Of a stretch of DNA of 64,000 nt, positions 54,253 through 63,749 are shown in pieces. The notes under the pieces are model-generated. The model searched no databases. It was not told where the DNA came from and saw nothing but the letters and a program-made list of their open reading frames with translations. The position numbers and the translations under genes were made by a program. How positions within the stretch are numbered: the stretch's first letter is position 1; each line of letters opens with the position of its first letter. Origin of the DNA: Pedobacter sp. Hv1 (lineage in GTDB: Bacteria > Bacteroidota > Bacteroidia > Sphingobacteriales > Sphingobacteriaceae); assembly GCF_001412215.1 (NCBI RefSeq), contig NZ_LLWP01000009.1:434001-498000 (forward strand), given 5' to 3'.

Positions 54253-54298
54253 AAGGTCGATCTAGGGAGGAAATAAATTCGCCCCCAGATCAACCTTA
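54253..54298 (-). terminator. Probable hairpin after Rieske gene
   Basis: AAGGTCGATCTAGGG pairs with CCCCCAGATCAACCTT apart from two mismatches, around a 14-nt loop. It lies 4 bp beyond the Rieske stop on the minus strand and lacks a strong T run. Confidence 0.55.
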
Positions 54299-54302
54299 AG
54301 AA

Positions 54303-54761
54303 CTAAGACACTGTTGCCGTAAGTGTATTACCTGTAATTGAGGTACTGTATATTTTTAAAGCACTGGTTTTTCCACCATCAGAAGGTTGCGCAAGTATAG
54401 CCCCTGTAGAAGAATACTGAGCACTGTGTAAACTACATTGAATAAGATTGCTCGCTTGCATCCAATTTAATGAACCTCCCTGATGCGGGCAAGAGGCCTG
54501 TGTAGCCACAAATGAAGAAGTGGTATTTCCTGCTGCCAAACGTACAAATAACACGCCATTGGCGGTTAAAAATGAGCCAACAGTCATTAACTGCGTGGTC
54601 AGGTTCACATCTACCTTTGTGCCTGTAGGCACATTACCACCCCCGCTTGGGTTTGGAGTAGGGTCATTTGATTTGCTTCCCCCACAGCTAGACAGACAGC
54701 TGCCCGTGCACACTAAGGCTATTCCCAGGCCTAGCGATTTGATAAATTCATTACGTTCCAT
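54303..54761 (-). CDS. Rieske [2Fe-2S] lipoprotein-like protein
   Basis: A 152-aa exported protein. The N-terminus has a signal followed by a Cys-rich lipobox-like stretch (TGSCLSSCGG). The Rieske cluster ligands are in CPHQGG and CSLH (CxH...CxxH), with YS following. The length is like a soluble Rieske domain attached by a lipid anchor. It is the last gene of a five-gene operon with an ECF sigma, an antisigma-like beta-barrel protein, YceI and DUF5777. This set recurs in Bacteroidota and probably supports an oxidative or electron-transfer envelope function, which is not established. The start is an ATG with a MERNEFIKSLGL n-region. Confidence 0.85.
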   Translation of the reverse strand: MERNEFIKSLGLGIALVCTGSCLSSCGGSKSNDPTPNPSGGGNVPTGTKVDVNLTTQLMTVGSFLTANGVLFVRLAAGNTTSSFVATQASCPHQGGSLNWMQASNLIQCSLHSAQYSSTGAILAQPSDGGKTSALKIYSTSITGNTLTATVS

Positions 54762-54773
54762 AGTTCTTTGTTT

Positions 54774-55721
54774 CTAGTAAATGGTTGATTTTGTATCTTG
54801 ATTTTTGTTTTTTGATTTAAAGAGGCTAAAGTTTCTAGAGATGGTAAAGCCAAAACGAACCCCACCCTTGTTCCACGATTTTTGGGTATTGCCAACAAAA
54901 CTGTTTTCAATGATGTATTCCGAATTCATAAAGTTGAGTGAGAAAATATGTCCGCCAGTTTCAATTTCTAAACCCACACCTAAAGGGTTATAGTATTTAG
55001 TAGCTAAGTTATCGGCTCTTGATAGACCGTTTACCAATGTATAATCGGCAACAAATGATAAACGTTTAGTGAGCTTAATTCTGCCCGCAAAACCTACAGT
55101 AAACAGATTCTCAGGGTCATTTACATCGCCTGTAGCCGATCTGATCAATAAAGCAGGCATTACTTGTGCCGAAATTCGAGAAGAGAATTTTCTGGAAATA
55201 ATCGGCTGAATAAAATAGCTCAACCTATCGCTGTAATTGCTAAATTCGTCTGTAGCAAAAGGCTTTCTGGCAATTAAACCTACTTGGGCCAACAGAGTCA
55301 AATTTATGGGCATTCCACCATCGTTTTTTTGTTGGAATATTTTCTGTTTTACATAAAGGTCATAAAGCTCATCGTGCTTGCTGCGGCCAATGCCTATGGT
55401 CAGTTTTTCGGTTACGCCGTAATCAAAACCAATAAATAGATCTGTGGCTACGTCTAATCCATAAAGGGTATGGGCACCACCAAATTTTCCGCCAATGTCT
55501 CCAAAATGATGTCTGATTCTTAAATCAAGGTCATGTTTTTTCTGTGTTTCTGTAGAATGAGACAATACAATGTGCGGCGATTTAAAAGTAGATTCGACCG
55601 TGTTAAATTTGGCAGAATTGTCCATGGTTTTTAGGAGCGAGTCTACTTGTTGTGCACTAGCCTGCATAGCGATGATCACCAATAACAAGAAGAGGTAGAT
55701 AAATAGTTTGTGTCTGTTCAT
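54774..55721 (-). CDS. DUF5777 family outer-membrane beta-barrel protein
   Basis: A 315-aa exported protein (signal ending at about residue 23, MQASAQ). The mature part is rich in alternating strands with aromatic ends, e.g. VEIETGGHIFSLNFMNSEYIIENSF, RISAQVMPALLIRSATGD and TKRLSFVADYTLVNGLS, consistent with an outer-membrane barrel. It is the typical DUF5777 protein found next to YceI and Rieske proteins. It lies 5 bp downstream of yceI and 12 bp upstream of the Rieske gene. Function unknown. Confidence 0.82.
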   Translation of the reverse strand: MNRHKLFIYLFLLLVIIAMQASAQQVDSLLKTMDNSAKFNTVESTFKSPHIVLSHSTETQKKHDLDLRIRHHFGDIGGKFGGAHTLYGLDVATDLFIGFDYGVTEKLTIGIGRSKHDELYDLYVKQKIFQQKNDGGMPINLTLLAQVGLIARKPFATDEFSNYSDRLSYFIQPIISRKFSSRISAQVMPALLIRSATGDVNDPENLFTVGFAGRIKLTKRLSFVADYTLVNGLSRADNLATKYYNPLGVGLEIETGGHIFSLNFMNSEYIIENSFVGNTQKSWNKGGVRFGFTISRNFSLFKSKNKNQDTKSTIY

Positions 55722-55726
55722 AGCGT

Positions 55727-56287
55727 TTATTTTAGAGGAGTTAATGTACCTGATACTTTGAGCTGGATCACTTCTGCAATTTTAGCGAAGACCAGACGCG
55801 GGATTTTAATTTGATGGGCCACACAGGTAACCTCAAAACTAGAGTCGAGGTTAACAATGCCGTTTTTAATGCTAATCTTTCCATTGATGTTTCTGGGTTG
55901 GTCTACACCATGCACAGAAAGTACACCCTTTGCACTTACGGCATATTCACCATCCTTTGTCCAATCAATTTTGGGTTCTATTGTTCCCTTAAACTTGGCC
56001 AATGGATATTTATCACTTTCCATGTAGTTCTCATTAAAATGTTCTTGCATAAGCTTTTTGTCAAATACTAGACTTTTAATGGATACTTGAACCGCTAATT
56101 CTTGCGTTTGTGTAACCAAAACCGCAGTGCCCATATTGCTAGAAGCTTTAATGTCTTCTACTGGAGTACTGGAAAATAGATTCACTTTAATGGTTTTACC
56201 AATTAAGGTTTGGGCACTGCCTTGTAATGCAAAACCAAGGAAACAGATTGCAGCTAATGCTAGCTTTTTATTTTTTATTGAGATCAT
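55727..56287 (-). CDS. YceI family periplasmic protein
   Basis: A 186-aa exported protein with a signal peptide (residues 1-25). The lipocalin-like YceI fold is seen in FNENYMESDKYPLAKFKGTIE and SAKGVLSVHGVDQPRNINGKI. YceI proteins bind isoprenoid quinones in a hydrophobic pocket. Its start overlaps the end of the upstream antisigma-like gene by 20 nt, so translation is coupled. With the adjacent Rieske and DUF5777 proteins it suggests a quinone- or electron-related role in the envelope. Confidence 0.9.
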   Translation of the reverse strand: MISIKNKKLALAAICFLGFALQGSAQTLIGKTIKVNLFSSTPVEDIKASSNMGTAVLVTQTQELAVQVSIKSLVFDKKLMQEHFNENYMESDKYPLAKFKGTIEPKIDWTKDGEYAVSAKGVLSVHGVDQPRNINGKISIKNGIVNLDSSFEVTCVAHQIKIPRLVFAKIAEVIQLKVSGTLTPLK

Positions 56288-57443
56288 AACGTAATTTTAA
56301 AGACACACCACTTGATTTTAAAGGCACATTACCTTCGCCAATACCACTCAAAGGAATTTTGATGTAAGGCTCAAAGCCGAGTGCCAATTTTTTACTTTTT
56401 AACTTGATATTATAGGTTGCAGATAAATCCAATACACTAAAAAAATGTTGATTGGCATTGATCACTTCGTTTGTTCTATCTTGTCTATTCAATGAGGGTT
56501 GATATTTGAATACATAGTTTTCTCTAAGCATGATATAGCTAGACAGGCCTGCATTAACCTCAATGCTGCGGTTTTGATTTTCGGTTAAGTTATAAGTAGC
56601 CTTTAACGGAATTTCTAAAACTTTGCACAATGCTTCGATAGAAGCAATAATGGATTGGGTGTTTGGATTGTTAAAAGTATAATCATAACCACTGGCACTA
56701 TAGTTTTTAGAGCCATAGATTAAGCCCGTTTGCACACCTAATCTTTTACTTAACCCTACGCCTACACTTACCCCAACGGCTACACTGGTTTTGCCGCCCA
56801 ATAATGCTGCGGCAGAATTGAAATCGGGGCCAGCACTAATGGCTAAACTGATTGGAATTTTATGTTTAACCCGAGTTGCTTTTACTGGTTTCTCATCAAT
56901 AGCTGTTGTAATTGTATTTGGAGTGGTTGGTTTAACCATTGCGTTCTCTACTGGTTTTTCTGGCTCACTTTGCGGAATGGCAGCAATGAATTCTGTAGTT
57001 TTTACGCTTGGAACAATGGTGTTTTTACTACTGTCTACACTTTCAAATAAGGGAGTTTTTGCCTTCACTTCATTTTGTTTAACAATTGGATGAGCGAAGA
57101 AACCCTCTGTTTTTGTTGTTTTAGTTGTTGCAACCTGCGCTGTTGGTTGGGTTGGTTCTGGAGTTTTAAGAGCAGGGTTTTCGACTTTTTTTTGAGGTTG
57201 ATTGTCTTTTTTAACAAATTGGGTTTGGTCTTTTTCTTGGCGTTTAGCATTGATAAAGTAAAAACCTAGACCAAAAGAAAGGAACAAAAGGATAATGCTG
57301 GCATTTCTGTAAAACACCAATCGGTCTCTTTTGCGCAATTTCTTTTCCATTTTTAACCATGATTCTTCCTCAAAGTCAGGATACGTTTCCGTCATCCTTT
57401 TTTTGAAAACTTGATCAAAGTCTTTATCGTTTAAATCTTTCAT
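56268..57443 (-). CDS. Single-span antisigma-like protein with beta-barrel domain
   Basis: A 391-aa protein with a cytosolic N-terminus (DLNDKDFDQVFKKRMTETYPDFEEESW), one membrane helix near residues 45-63, a long Pro/Thr/Lys-rich periplasmic stretch (about 65-190) and a C-terminal beta-barrel-like region (about 195-391, e.g. GVQTGLIYGSKNYSASGYDYTF). The layout suggests a membrane regulator that pairs with the ECF sigma encoded 1 bp upstream. The low-complexity middle would let the outer part reach the outer membrane. No named family could be assigned. Confidence 0.78.
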   Translation of the reverse strand: MKDLNDKDFDQVFKKRMTETYPDFEEESWLKMEKKLRKRDRLVFYRNASIILLFLSFGLGFYFINAKRQEKDQTQFVKKDNQPQKKVENPALKTPEPTQPTAQVATTKTTKTEGFFAHPIVKQNEVKAKTPLFESVDSSKNTIVPSVKTTEFIAAIPQSEPEKPVENAMVKPTTPNTITTAIDEKPVKATRVKHKIPISLAISAGPDFNSAAALLGGKTSVAVGVSVGVGLSKRLGVQTGLIYGSKNYSASGYDYTFNNPNTQSIIASIEALCKVLEIPLKATYNLTENQNRSIEVNAGLSSYIMLRENYVFKYQPSLNRQDRTNEVINANQHFFSVLDLSATYNIKLKSKKLALGFEPYIKIPLSGIGEGNVPLKSSGVSLKLRYDLNKK

Positions 57444-57444
57444 T

Positions 57445-57996
57445 TTAATAATTCCCCAATTTGGCAGAAACCGATTTGTTTTCTGTTAACATCTTTTTAA
57501 GGTTCTCTCTAGCTTTAAAGAGATTGGATTTTGAAGTGCCAACAGAAATAGATAACATTTCCGAAATCTCTTCATGCGAATAACCATCTATAGCAAACAG
57601 GTTAAAAACCGTTCGATATGCGTAGGAAAGTTTTTGAACCAATTTTACTAACTCTTCATAATGAAGATGAGAAAGAATACTTTCGCTATCTTCCATTTCA
57701 TGTTTGGCATTTAATTCTTCCATTTCCATCTGTTTTATTCGGTGTCTGTAATAATCAATTGAGGTATTGATCATAATAGTGCTAATCCAGGCATTGAAAG
57801 AACGCCCTTGGTCAAAACGATGGATGTTCATAAATACCTTCATAAATCCATCATTCACCATTTCTACAGCTTCATCTTTGCTTTTAGCGTAGCGTAAACA
57901 AATTCGCATGCCATACCCATAGTAAAGACGATAAAGCTCTTTTTGGCTTCGTCTGTCTTTTTTTATACAGCCATCGATTAGTTCAGGTGTTAGCAA
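57445..57996 (-). CDS. ECF-type RNA polymerase sigma factor (second)
   Basis: A 183-aa sigma-70 family protein with region 2 (LYRLYYGYGMRICLRYAKSKDEAVEMVNDGFMKVFM, then FNAWISTIMINTSIDYYRH) and region 4 (LSYAYRTVFNLFAIDGYSHEEISEMLSISVGTSKSNLFKARENLKKML). The start is a TTG at 57996; no upstream in-frame ATG is seen. It is the first gene of the operon that runs through the antisigma-like, YceI, DUF5777 and Rieske genes. It differs from the first ECF sigma at 31165 in sequence and neighbourhood. Confidence 0.92.
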   Translation of the reverse strand: MLTPELIDGCIKKDRRSQKELYRLYYGYGMRICLRYAKSKDEAVEMVNDGFMKVFMNIHRFDQGRSFNAWISTIMINTSIDYYRHRIKQMEMEELNAKHEMEDSESILSHLHYEELVKLVQKLSYAYRTVFNLFAIDGYSHEEISEMLSISVGTSKSNLFKARENLKKMLTENKSVSAKLGNY

Positions 57997-58186
57997 AATG
58001 GAATCAATAAGTCAATAAAATTTATTAGCTACCAGTAGTTACGTTAACGGATAAGAAAAGGTTGCCAATGTTTACAGAAATTTACAAATAAAATTTTGGC
58101 AAAAAGAGAAATCGCCATGCAACAAGCTAAAAACAGCTATTACATGGCGATTAAAAATAAATTAAACTTAATTGATTGGAGTTAGA
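57997..58186. other. 190-bp gap between pgi and the second ECF operon
   Basis: No ORF, hairpin or GCAACC-N15-GGTCTA element is visible. The sequence is A/T-rich and should contain the promoter of the sigma gene (leftward) and the 3' end of pgi. Confidence 0.4.
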
Positions 58187-59833
58187 TTATCTCCAGCTTT
58201 TATATTGATTGATCAAACCATTGGTAGAAGAGTCGTGGGTTTGAACAGGGTGGTCGTCTTTTAATTCGGGTTGTATTTTTTGTGCCAATTGTTTGCCCAG
58301 CTCAACGCCCCATTGGTCGAAACTAAAAATATTCCAGATAATGCCCTGTACAAATATTTTATGCTCATATAAAGCAATTAAACTACCCAAACTGTAAGGG
58401 GTAACCTTTTTTAATAGAATAGAATTGGTAGGTCTGTTGCCATCAAATACTTTAAATGGGGCTAGTTCCGCAATTTCATCCTCCGATTTTCCAGCTTCCT
58501 TTAATTCTTTAATTACTTCTGCTTCACTTTTCCCATTCATTAAAGCCTCAGTTTGAGCAAAGAAATTAGATAGTAAAATAGGATGGTGGTTACCCAAAGG
58601 ATTTAAGCTTTGAGCTGGAGCAATAAAATCGCAAGGAATTAATCGAGTACCTTGATGAATCAATTGGTAAAAAGCATGCTGGCCATTGGTGCCTGGTTCG
58701 CCCCAAATTACAGGACCAGTTTCGTAATCTACAGGCTCGCCATTGCGATCTACATGTTTGCCATTGCTTTCCATATCACCCTGTTGGAAATAAGCGGCAA
58801 AGCGATGTAAGTATTGGTCGTATGGTAAAATGGCATGCGTTTCTGCCCCAAAGAAATTGATATACCAAACACCCAATAAACCTAAGATTACAGGAATGTT
58901 TTGCTCAAATGGTGTGTTTTCAAAATGTTGATCACTTGCATGTGCACCTGCTAACAACTGTTTAAAATTGTCGAATCCTATCCCTAATGAAATAGAAAGC
59001 CCAATGGCGCTCCATAAAGAATAACGACCACCAACCCAATCCCAAAACTCGAACATGTTCTCCGTATCGATACCAAATGCAGCTACATCTTTAGCATTGG
59101 TAGAAAGTGCAGCAAAATGCTTGGCAATGTCTGCTGTTTTTGCACCGCTATTTAAGAACCATTCTCTTGCGCTGTGTGCATTGGTCATGGTTTCTTGTGT
59201 GGTAAAAGTTTTAGAAGCCACCAAAAATAAAGTAGTTTCAGGATCTACACCTTTTAAAGCTTCGGCCAAATGGGTGCCATCAATATTAGAAACAAAATGT
59301 AGGTTTAAGCGTGTTTTGTATGCTTTTAATGCTTCAGTTACCATAACAGGGCCTAAATCTGACCCACCAATGCCAATATTTACAATATCGGTAATGGGTT
59401 TACCAGTATAACCTTTCCAATCTCCAGAAATAATAGCATTACTAAATTTCTCCATTTTAGCCAATACCGCATTCACTTCGGGCATCACATCTTTACCATT
59501 TACCAAAATGGCTTTGTTGCTTTGGTTGCGTAAAGCAATGTGCAACACTGGTCGGCCTTCTGTTTGGTTAATTGGAGCGCCACTATACATGGCAGTAATG
59601 GCTTCATCTAATTTACATTCTCTAGCCAATTGCATTAACAGCGCCAATGTGGTATCTTCAATTCTATTTTTAGAAAAATCGACAAGAATATCTTCAAATA
59701 GGATAGAGAATTTTTTAAAACGTTCCCCATCTTGGGCAAATAAATTCTTTATATCTGTTTCGTTAATCGTAATAAAATGGTCTGCCAGGTACTGATACGC
59801 AGGTGTTGTGGTGAAATTTATTTTTGGAAGCAT
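58187..59833 (-). CDS. pgi: Glucose-6-phosphate isomerase
   Basis: A 548-aa glycolytic enzyme interconverting glucose-6-phosphate and fructose-6-phosphate. Signature segments are [58 protein letters not shown] and the C-terminal [12 protein letters not shown]. The catalytic Glu and His lie in the [11 protein letters not shown] and [18 protein letters not shown] contexts. Length is normal. It is divergent from the 170-aa gene at 59881. Confidence 0.98.
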   Translation of the reverse strand: MLPKINFTTTPAYQYLADHFITINETDIKNLFAQDGERFKKFSILFEDILVDFSKNRIEDTTLALLMQLARECKLDEAITAMYSGAPINQTEGRPVLHIALRNQSNKAILVNGKDVMPEVNAVLAKMEKFSNAIISGDWKGYTGKPITDIVNIGIGGSDLGPVMVTEALKAYKTRLNLHFVSNIDGTHLAEALKGVDPETTLFLVASKTFTTQETMTNAHSAREWFLNSGAKTADIAKHFAALSTNAKDVAAFGIDTENMFEFWDWVGGRYSLWSAIGLSISLGIGFDNFKQLLAGAHASDQHFENTPFEQNIPVILGLLGVWYINFFGAETHAILPYDQYLHRFAAYFQQGDMESNGKHVDRNGEPVDYETGPVIWGEPGTNGQHAFYQLIHQGTRLIPCDFIAPAQSLNPLGNHHPILLSNFFAQTEALMNGKSEAEVIKELKEAGKSEDEIAELAPFKVFDGNRPTNSILLKKVTPYSLGSLIALYEHKIFVQGIIWNIFSFDQWGVELGKQLAQKIQPELKDDHPVQTHDSSTNGLINQYKSWR

Positions 59834-59880
59834 AATTGAATGTTTATAAGGTAAAAATACTAAATAAAAAACTAAACCAT

Positions 59881-60393
59881 ATGTTAGAGAATTTAGAACA
59901 ATTAATTAGAGACAATGCACAGGATGTGATTGTAAATAATAGCGATGTGCCCAATGAGCAAAATGAAGCAGCTATTCAGGCAGCATCAGGTTCAATTTTT
60001 GATACCCTGAAAAATCAGTTGAGCACAGGTAATATTTCAGAATTGGCCACAGCCTTTAACCAGAATAGTGTTGATGCCGAAAACCCAATGGTACAGCAGG
60101 CTACAGCTAGCTTTACAGATAAGCTGGCTGGTTTTGGAATCAATACCGAAAGTGCCAAAAGTATTGGGGCTTCCTTAATTCCAATGATCATGGCCAAATT
60201 TATCAATAAAACCAATGATCCTAATGATAGCACTTTCAATGTAAAAGATGTACTCGGAAAATTAGCCGGAGGCGATGATGAGAAGTTTGACCTAAACGAT
60301 GTAATGGGGATGTTTACTGGAGGTCAAGATAACAATTCGCCAAGTTCAGCAGGAGGTGGGATAGTAGATAAACTAAAAGGCTTATTTAATTAA
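59881..60393 (+). CDS. DUF937-like protein
   Basis: A 170-aa cytosolic protein. I chose the ATG at 59881; the frame opens 15 codons earlier at a TTG inside the pgi promoter. Residues 1-45 form a helical [31 protein letters not shown] region; Gly-rich linkers with Asp and Asn occur near 122-160 ([21 protein letters not shown]). The whole is similar in style to DUF937-type proteins. Function unknown. A terminator hairpin lies directly downstream. Confidence 0.72.
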   Translation: MLENLEQLIRDNAQDVIVNNSDVPNEQNEAAIQAASGSIFDTLKNQLSTGNISELATAFNQNSVDAENPMVQQATASFTDKLAGFGINTESAKSIGASLIPMIMAKFINKTNDPNDSTFNVKDVLGKLAGGDDEKFDLNDVMGMFTGGQDNNSPSSAGGGIVDKLKGLFN

Positions 60394-60401
60394 ATCTTAT
60401 C

Positions 60402-60440
60402 AAAAAGGCACATTGTAATTGAACAATGTGCCTTTTATTT
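60402..60440. terminator. Bidirectional terminator between DUF937-like and esterase genes
   Basis: AAAAGGCACATTGT and ACAATGTGCCTTTT arms around AATTGA, with A and T runs on both sides. It serves the convergent genes ending at 60393 and 60453. Confidence 0.9.
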
Positions 60441-60452
60441 TGATGGGAGTAC

Positions 60453-61754
60453 TTATTTTAAAGGAGTTGGAGCATGTGTGTCTTTGATGAATAGAAAAGC
60501 ATCGAACATGTTGGCCAAATTAACCTTGTCGTAGGTAGACTTGTCGCTTTTTATGCCAAAGCCTACAAAGCGCAAAGGTTTTGTTAGCTGAGCTGTATTT
60601 GATTTTGATGGGTTGAAATAAAAGCTAGACAAATTGGTATTGTTAAACATTTCATCCCAAGAACCTGTAATCGGTTTTTCTAATGTATAAGCCTTCATCG
60701 GATTGCTGTTGGTTGGCCTCACATCAACAGTGCCTGCAAAAGTCCCATTAGCGGTACCTGTCCCTAATACAAAGTAATTATTGGGGAATAGTTTAAGCAG
60801 GTATCCACCTGTTCCACCAACTGCATTGTCGTAGATTTTTGTTTTGCCCAAATGCGCATTGTGTGCCCAAATGATCATTTTGTTGTCGGTATCTTTTAAA
60901 ATTAATGCGGCATTGCTGGCCATTAAACTATCGCGGTCTCCTTCGGCCGTGCCACCATAAAAAGGAGCAAAACCCTGTTTTAAATTGGTAATTGCTTGTT
61001 CAAATTCGGCTTTTAAAGCTGGCGATAGTTTTGAGCTTGGAATTTGTTTAGCTACCGAATCGGCTGTAACATAACCCTTTTTACTGCCTTTGCCTAATAA
61101 CTTCCAGTCTACTTTGTAGGTTTTGTCATTCATGCCAACCCAAGCCTCATCTTGTAGCGATGCTGCAGTTAACATGCTTTTTACAGCTGGCATTAAAGTG
61201 GTGTCTTTCCCTTTAATCAATAGGGCCATTAACATCTCTACATCTGGTTTTAATACCGGAAAATCTATTCCGCTAATGGTTACTTTTTTGCTCTGGTTTG
61301 CATTATGGGCTTTTACCCAAGCCAACATGGCTTTGGTTTCTTCATTTTGCCAAATGCTCATTAAATGCGCTTTCATCAATTTGCTTAAATCTTCAGTGGT
61401 GCTGAGTTTTTGGTTCAATGCCCAAACATCACTCAGGTCATTTTCAAAAGCAATGTGGTTAAATCCTTTTTCTTCTACCAATATCCTACTGATCCAGTAA
61501 CGTACTTTATAAAACTCGGCTGTGCCGTGGGTACCCTCGCCTAAACCGATTACTTTTTTGACACCCATTTCTTTAATTAAGGGAGCAACGCTAGCCTTAA
61601 AACTTTTGTAATCTTTAAGTGAGATTGCTTGAATGGCTTTTTTCTCTAAAGTAATAGCGCTGTTGTCTGATTTTTGTTGCGCTGCAACTGGACTGATCTG
61701 GAATAGGATAGCGATCATTGCTACAACCATATTCATACGTAGATTTAATTTCAT
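60453..61754 (-). CDS. Erythromycin esterase-like protein
   Basis: A 433-aa exported protein. Start at the ATG at 61754; a GTG six codons upstream is in frame. The signal peptide ends near residue 26 (VAAQQ). The EreA/EreB-type core shows VIGLGEGTHGTAEFYKVRYWI, GIDFPVLKPDVE and IIWAHNAHLGK, the last holding the catalytic His. Chromosomal, secreted homologues are frequent in Bacteroidota and need not confer macrolide resistance, so no resistance claim is made. It is convergent with the 170-aa gene. Confidence 0.88.
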   Translation of the reverse strand: MKLNLRMNMVVAMIAILFQISPVAAQQKSDNSAITLEKKAIQAISLKDYKSFKASVAPLIKEMGVKKVIGLGEGTHGTAEFYKVRYWISRILVEEKGFNHIAFENDLSDVWALNQKLSTTEDLSKLMKAHLMSIWQNEETKAMLAWVKAHNANQSKKVTISGIDFPVLKPDVEMLMALLIKGKDTTLMPAVKSMLTAASLQDEAWVGMNDKTYKVDWKLLGKGSKKGYVTADSVAKQIPSSKLSPALKAEFEQAITNLKQGFAPFYGGTAEGDRDSLMASNAALILKDTDNKMIIWAHNAHLGKTKIYDNAVGGTGGYLLKLFPNNYFVLGTGTANGTFAGTVDVRPTNSNPMKAYTLEKPITGSWDEMFNNTNLSSFYFNPSKSNTAQLTKPLRFVGFGIKSDKSTYDKVNLANMFDAFLFIKDTHAPTPLK

Positions 61755-61925
61755 ATGTTCTTTTTCTTTCACAAATGAAGGAAGAGTTTGAACGGAACAG
61801 CTTACTTATTCGACAAGGCAAACTTTAAACGCCATCAAATTAACCCTGGTTTTTTTAGTCGGGCAAAAAAGGATGTTGGTCGAGATGGATTGAAGAAAGA
61901 CCAATAATTTTGCGAGTTTTGAATT

Positions 61926-62984
61926 GTGATAAAAAAATCAGCTATTACCTTTCCGCTCGTATTCGAACTGCTCATCTGGTTGTTCTATGTATGCATCTAT
62001 AAATATTCTTATTATCTAGATCAGTCGAGGCTGCCTCCTATTCCCCATAATGACCTCCCTTACTTAGAAATCTGTTTGTACAGCATTTGCACTACACTAT
62101 ACCTGATTCCCTATTACAAATGGGCGGTACCACGCTTATTGTATGTTAAAAAGTATACATGGGTATTTTTGCTCAGTTTGGTGTATTTCATATTCCTTAC
62201 TACGCTAAACAATATGGCAGTATCGTGGGTGTTTGCCCAGTTTACAGCAGGAATGCCCTCGCATCGGTTTTTCGCTACGGGTTATGTAGGGTTTTTTATG
62301 GATTGGAATATGATTCTAACAGATGCCATTGCCTTTTTATGTGTAGCTTTTTCTAGGTTTTCTTATACCAATGAAGTTCAACGTCATAAAGTAGAGACCG
62401 ACCATCTTCATTTGCAGCTCAATTTGTTAAAAACACAATTACAACCCCATTTTTTGTTCAATACCTTAAATAGTCTATATGGAATGAGCTTAACTGGCTC
62501 AAAAGAGACCCCACGTTTCATTTTGTTGCTGTCGCAAATGATGCAGTACATTTTGTACGATTGTGACCAAGAAGAGGTAGATTTGAAGGAAGAACTGGTG
62601 TTTTTAGAAGGATACTTTGAATTGGAGCAAAAAAAGTTCCCTCATGCCAATATTGTAATGAAGGTGCCTGAGGCTATTCCTGAGCTAAAAATCCCTCCCT
62701 TGTTATTTTTGCCATTGGTAGAAAATAGTTTCAAACATGGCAAACATAAGCTGGAAAACGATGCCAAGGTTTTTGCAGAACTATCCTTTAAAGATGACCA
62801 ATTAATTTTTAGAATTGAAAATGAAATGCTGCCTGCCAATCCACTACAGCTCAAAAATAAACGTGGTGGTATCGGTTTAAGCAATATTAAAAAAAGGCTC
62901 GAATTGTATTACCCAAATAGCAACCAACTTTCATTAACAGAAGAAGACCATATCTTTGTGGCAGAATTAATTATCAAACCATGA
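61926..62984 (+). CDS. LytS-type sensor histidine kinase
   Basis: A 352-aa membrane kinase starting with GTG. Four hydrophobic helices (about residues 10-30, 45-65, 78-100 and 118-145) anchor it. The His_kinase dimerisation segment is LLKTQLQPHFLFNTLNSLYGM, with the phospho-acceptor His near 178. The ATPase domain shows VENSFKHGK (N box) and RGGIGLSNIKKRLELYY (G box). It overlaps its response regulator as ATGA. LytS/LytTR pairs respond to envelope or metabolic cues; the signal is unknown. Confidence 0.93.
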   Translation: MIKKSAITFPLVFELLIWLFYVCIYKYSYYLDQSRLPPIPHNDLPYLEICLYSICTTLYLIPYYKWAVPRLLYVKKYTWVFLLSLVYFIFLTTLNNMAVSWVFAQFTAGMPSHRFFATGYVGFFMDWNMILTDAIAFLCVAFSRFSYTNEVQRHKVETDHLHLQLNLLKTQLQPHFLFNTLNSLYGMSLTGSKETPRFILLLSQMMQYILYDCDQEEVDLKEELVFLEGYFELEQKKFPHANIVMKVPEAIPELKIPPLLFLPLVENSFKHGKHKLENDAKVFAELSFKDDQLIFRIENEMLPANPLQLKNKRGGIGLSNIKKRLELYYPNSNQLSLTEEDHIFVAELIIKP

Positions 62985-63661
62985 TCAGATGTGTTATACT
63001 AGACGATGAACCTTTGGCACACCAAGTGTTGGAGCATTACCTTACAGAAACACCTGGTTTTACTCTAGTGGCCAAATTCAGAAACGCAGTTGAAGCTTAT
63101 GAATACCTAGGCAAGAACAAAATTGATTTGTTGTTTCTTGATATTGAAATGCCTTTGGTAAATGGAGTTAATTTTTTAAAGGCATTGCCCAATGCTCCTC
63201 AAACAATTTTTACAACAGCCTACAAACAATACGCATTTGATGGCTTTGAATTGAATGCAATAGACTATTTATTGAAGCCTTTTTCGTACGAGAGGTTTGT
63301 AAAGGCTGTTGGTAAGCTCGAAAAAAGAGTGGCTGCAACAGATGGGATTACCAGTACATTAGTGATTAAAGATAAAGATGGTATGTTGAACCTTAAACAA
63401 CAAGATATTTTGTTTGTAGAGGGCTGCAAGGATTATGTAAAGATCGTTACCGACCAAAAGGTGCACATCATTTATCACACCTTAAAGGGAATTTTAGAAA
63501 GATTAAATACGGCAATATTTTTTCAGGCACATCGATCTTATATCGTTAATAAACTGCAGGTGAGCAGAATAACACAAGACCATTTGATTTTAACCAATCA
63601 AACATTAATTCCGATAGGTAAATCTTATAAAAAAGAATTGCTCCTACATATCGATATGTAG
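62981..63661 (+). CDS. LytTR-type response regulator
   Basis: A 226-aa response regulator. The receiver domain (1-120) contains DDE at 8-10 and the phospho-acceptor Asp54 in LFLDIEMP, with Thr (FTTAYK) and Lys (YLLKPF) conserved. The C-terminal LytTR DNA-binding domain (about 130-226) has ILFVEGCKDYVKIV and FFQAHRSYIVNKLQVSRI. It overlaps the kinase gene by 4 nt. Two-component partner is clear from context; target sites are unknown. Confidence 0.95.
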   Translation: MIRCVILDDEPLAHQVLEHYLTETPGFTLVAKFRNAVEAYEYLGKNKIDLLFLDIEMPLVNGVNFLKALPNAPQTIFTTAYKQYAFDGFELNAIDYLLKPFSYERFVKAVGKLEKRVAATDGITSTLVIKDKDGMLNLKQQDILFVEGCKDYVKIVTDQKVHIIYHTLKGILERLNTAIFFQAHRSYIVNKLQVSRITQDHLILTNQTLIPIGKSYKKELLLHIDM

Positions 63662-63749
63662 GTTTTGCTAAAGTATTGAAGAATGATGTGGGCAATTGTC
63701 CACATTTTTTTTAAGCTTTTCCTTATATTGGCTTAAATTAATCTAAATC

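Noticed and set aside
60453-61754. Acquired macrolide resistance gene
   Set aside because: The protein is only erythromycin-esterase-like, exported, and in a stable chromosomal context without mobile elements; no resistance claim is justified.
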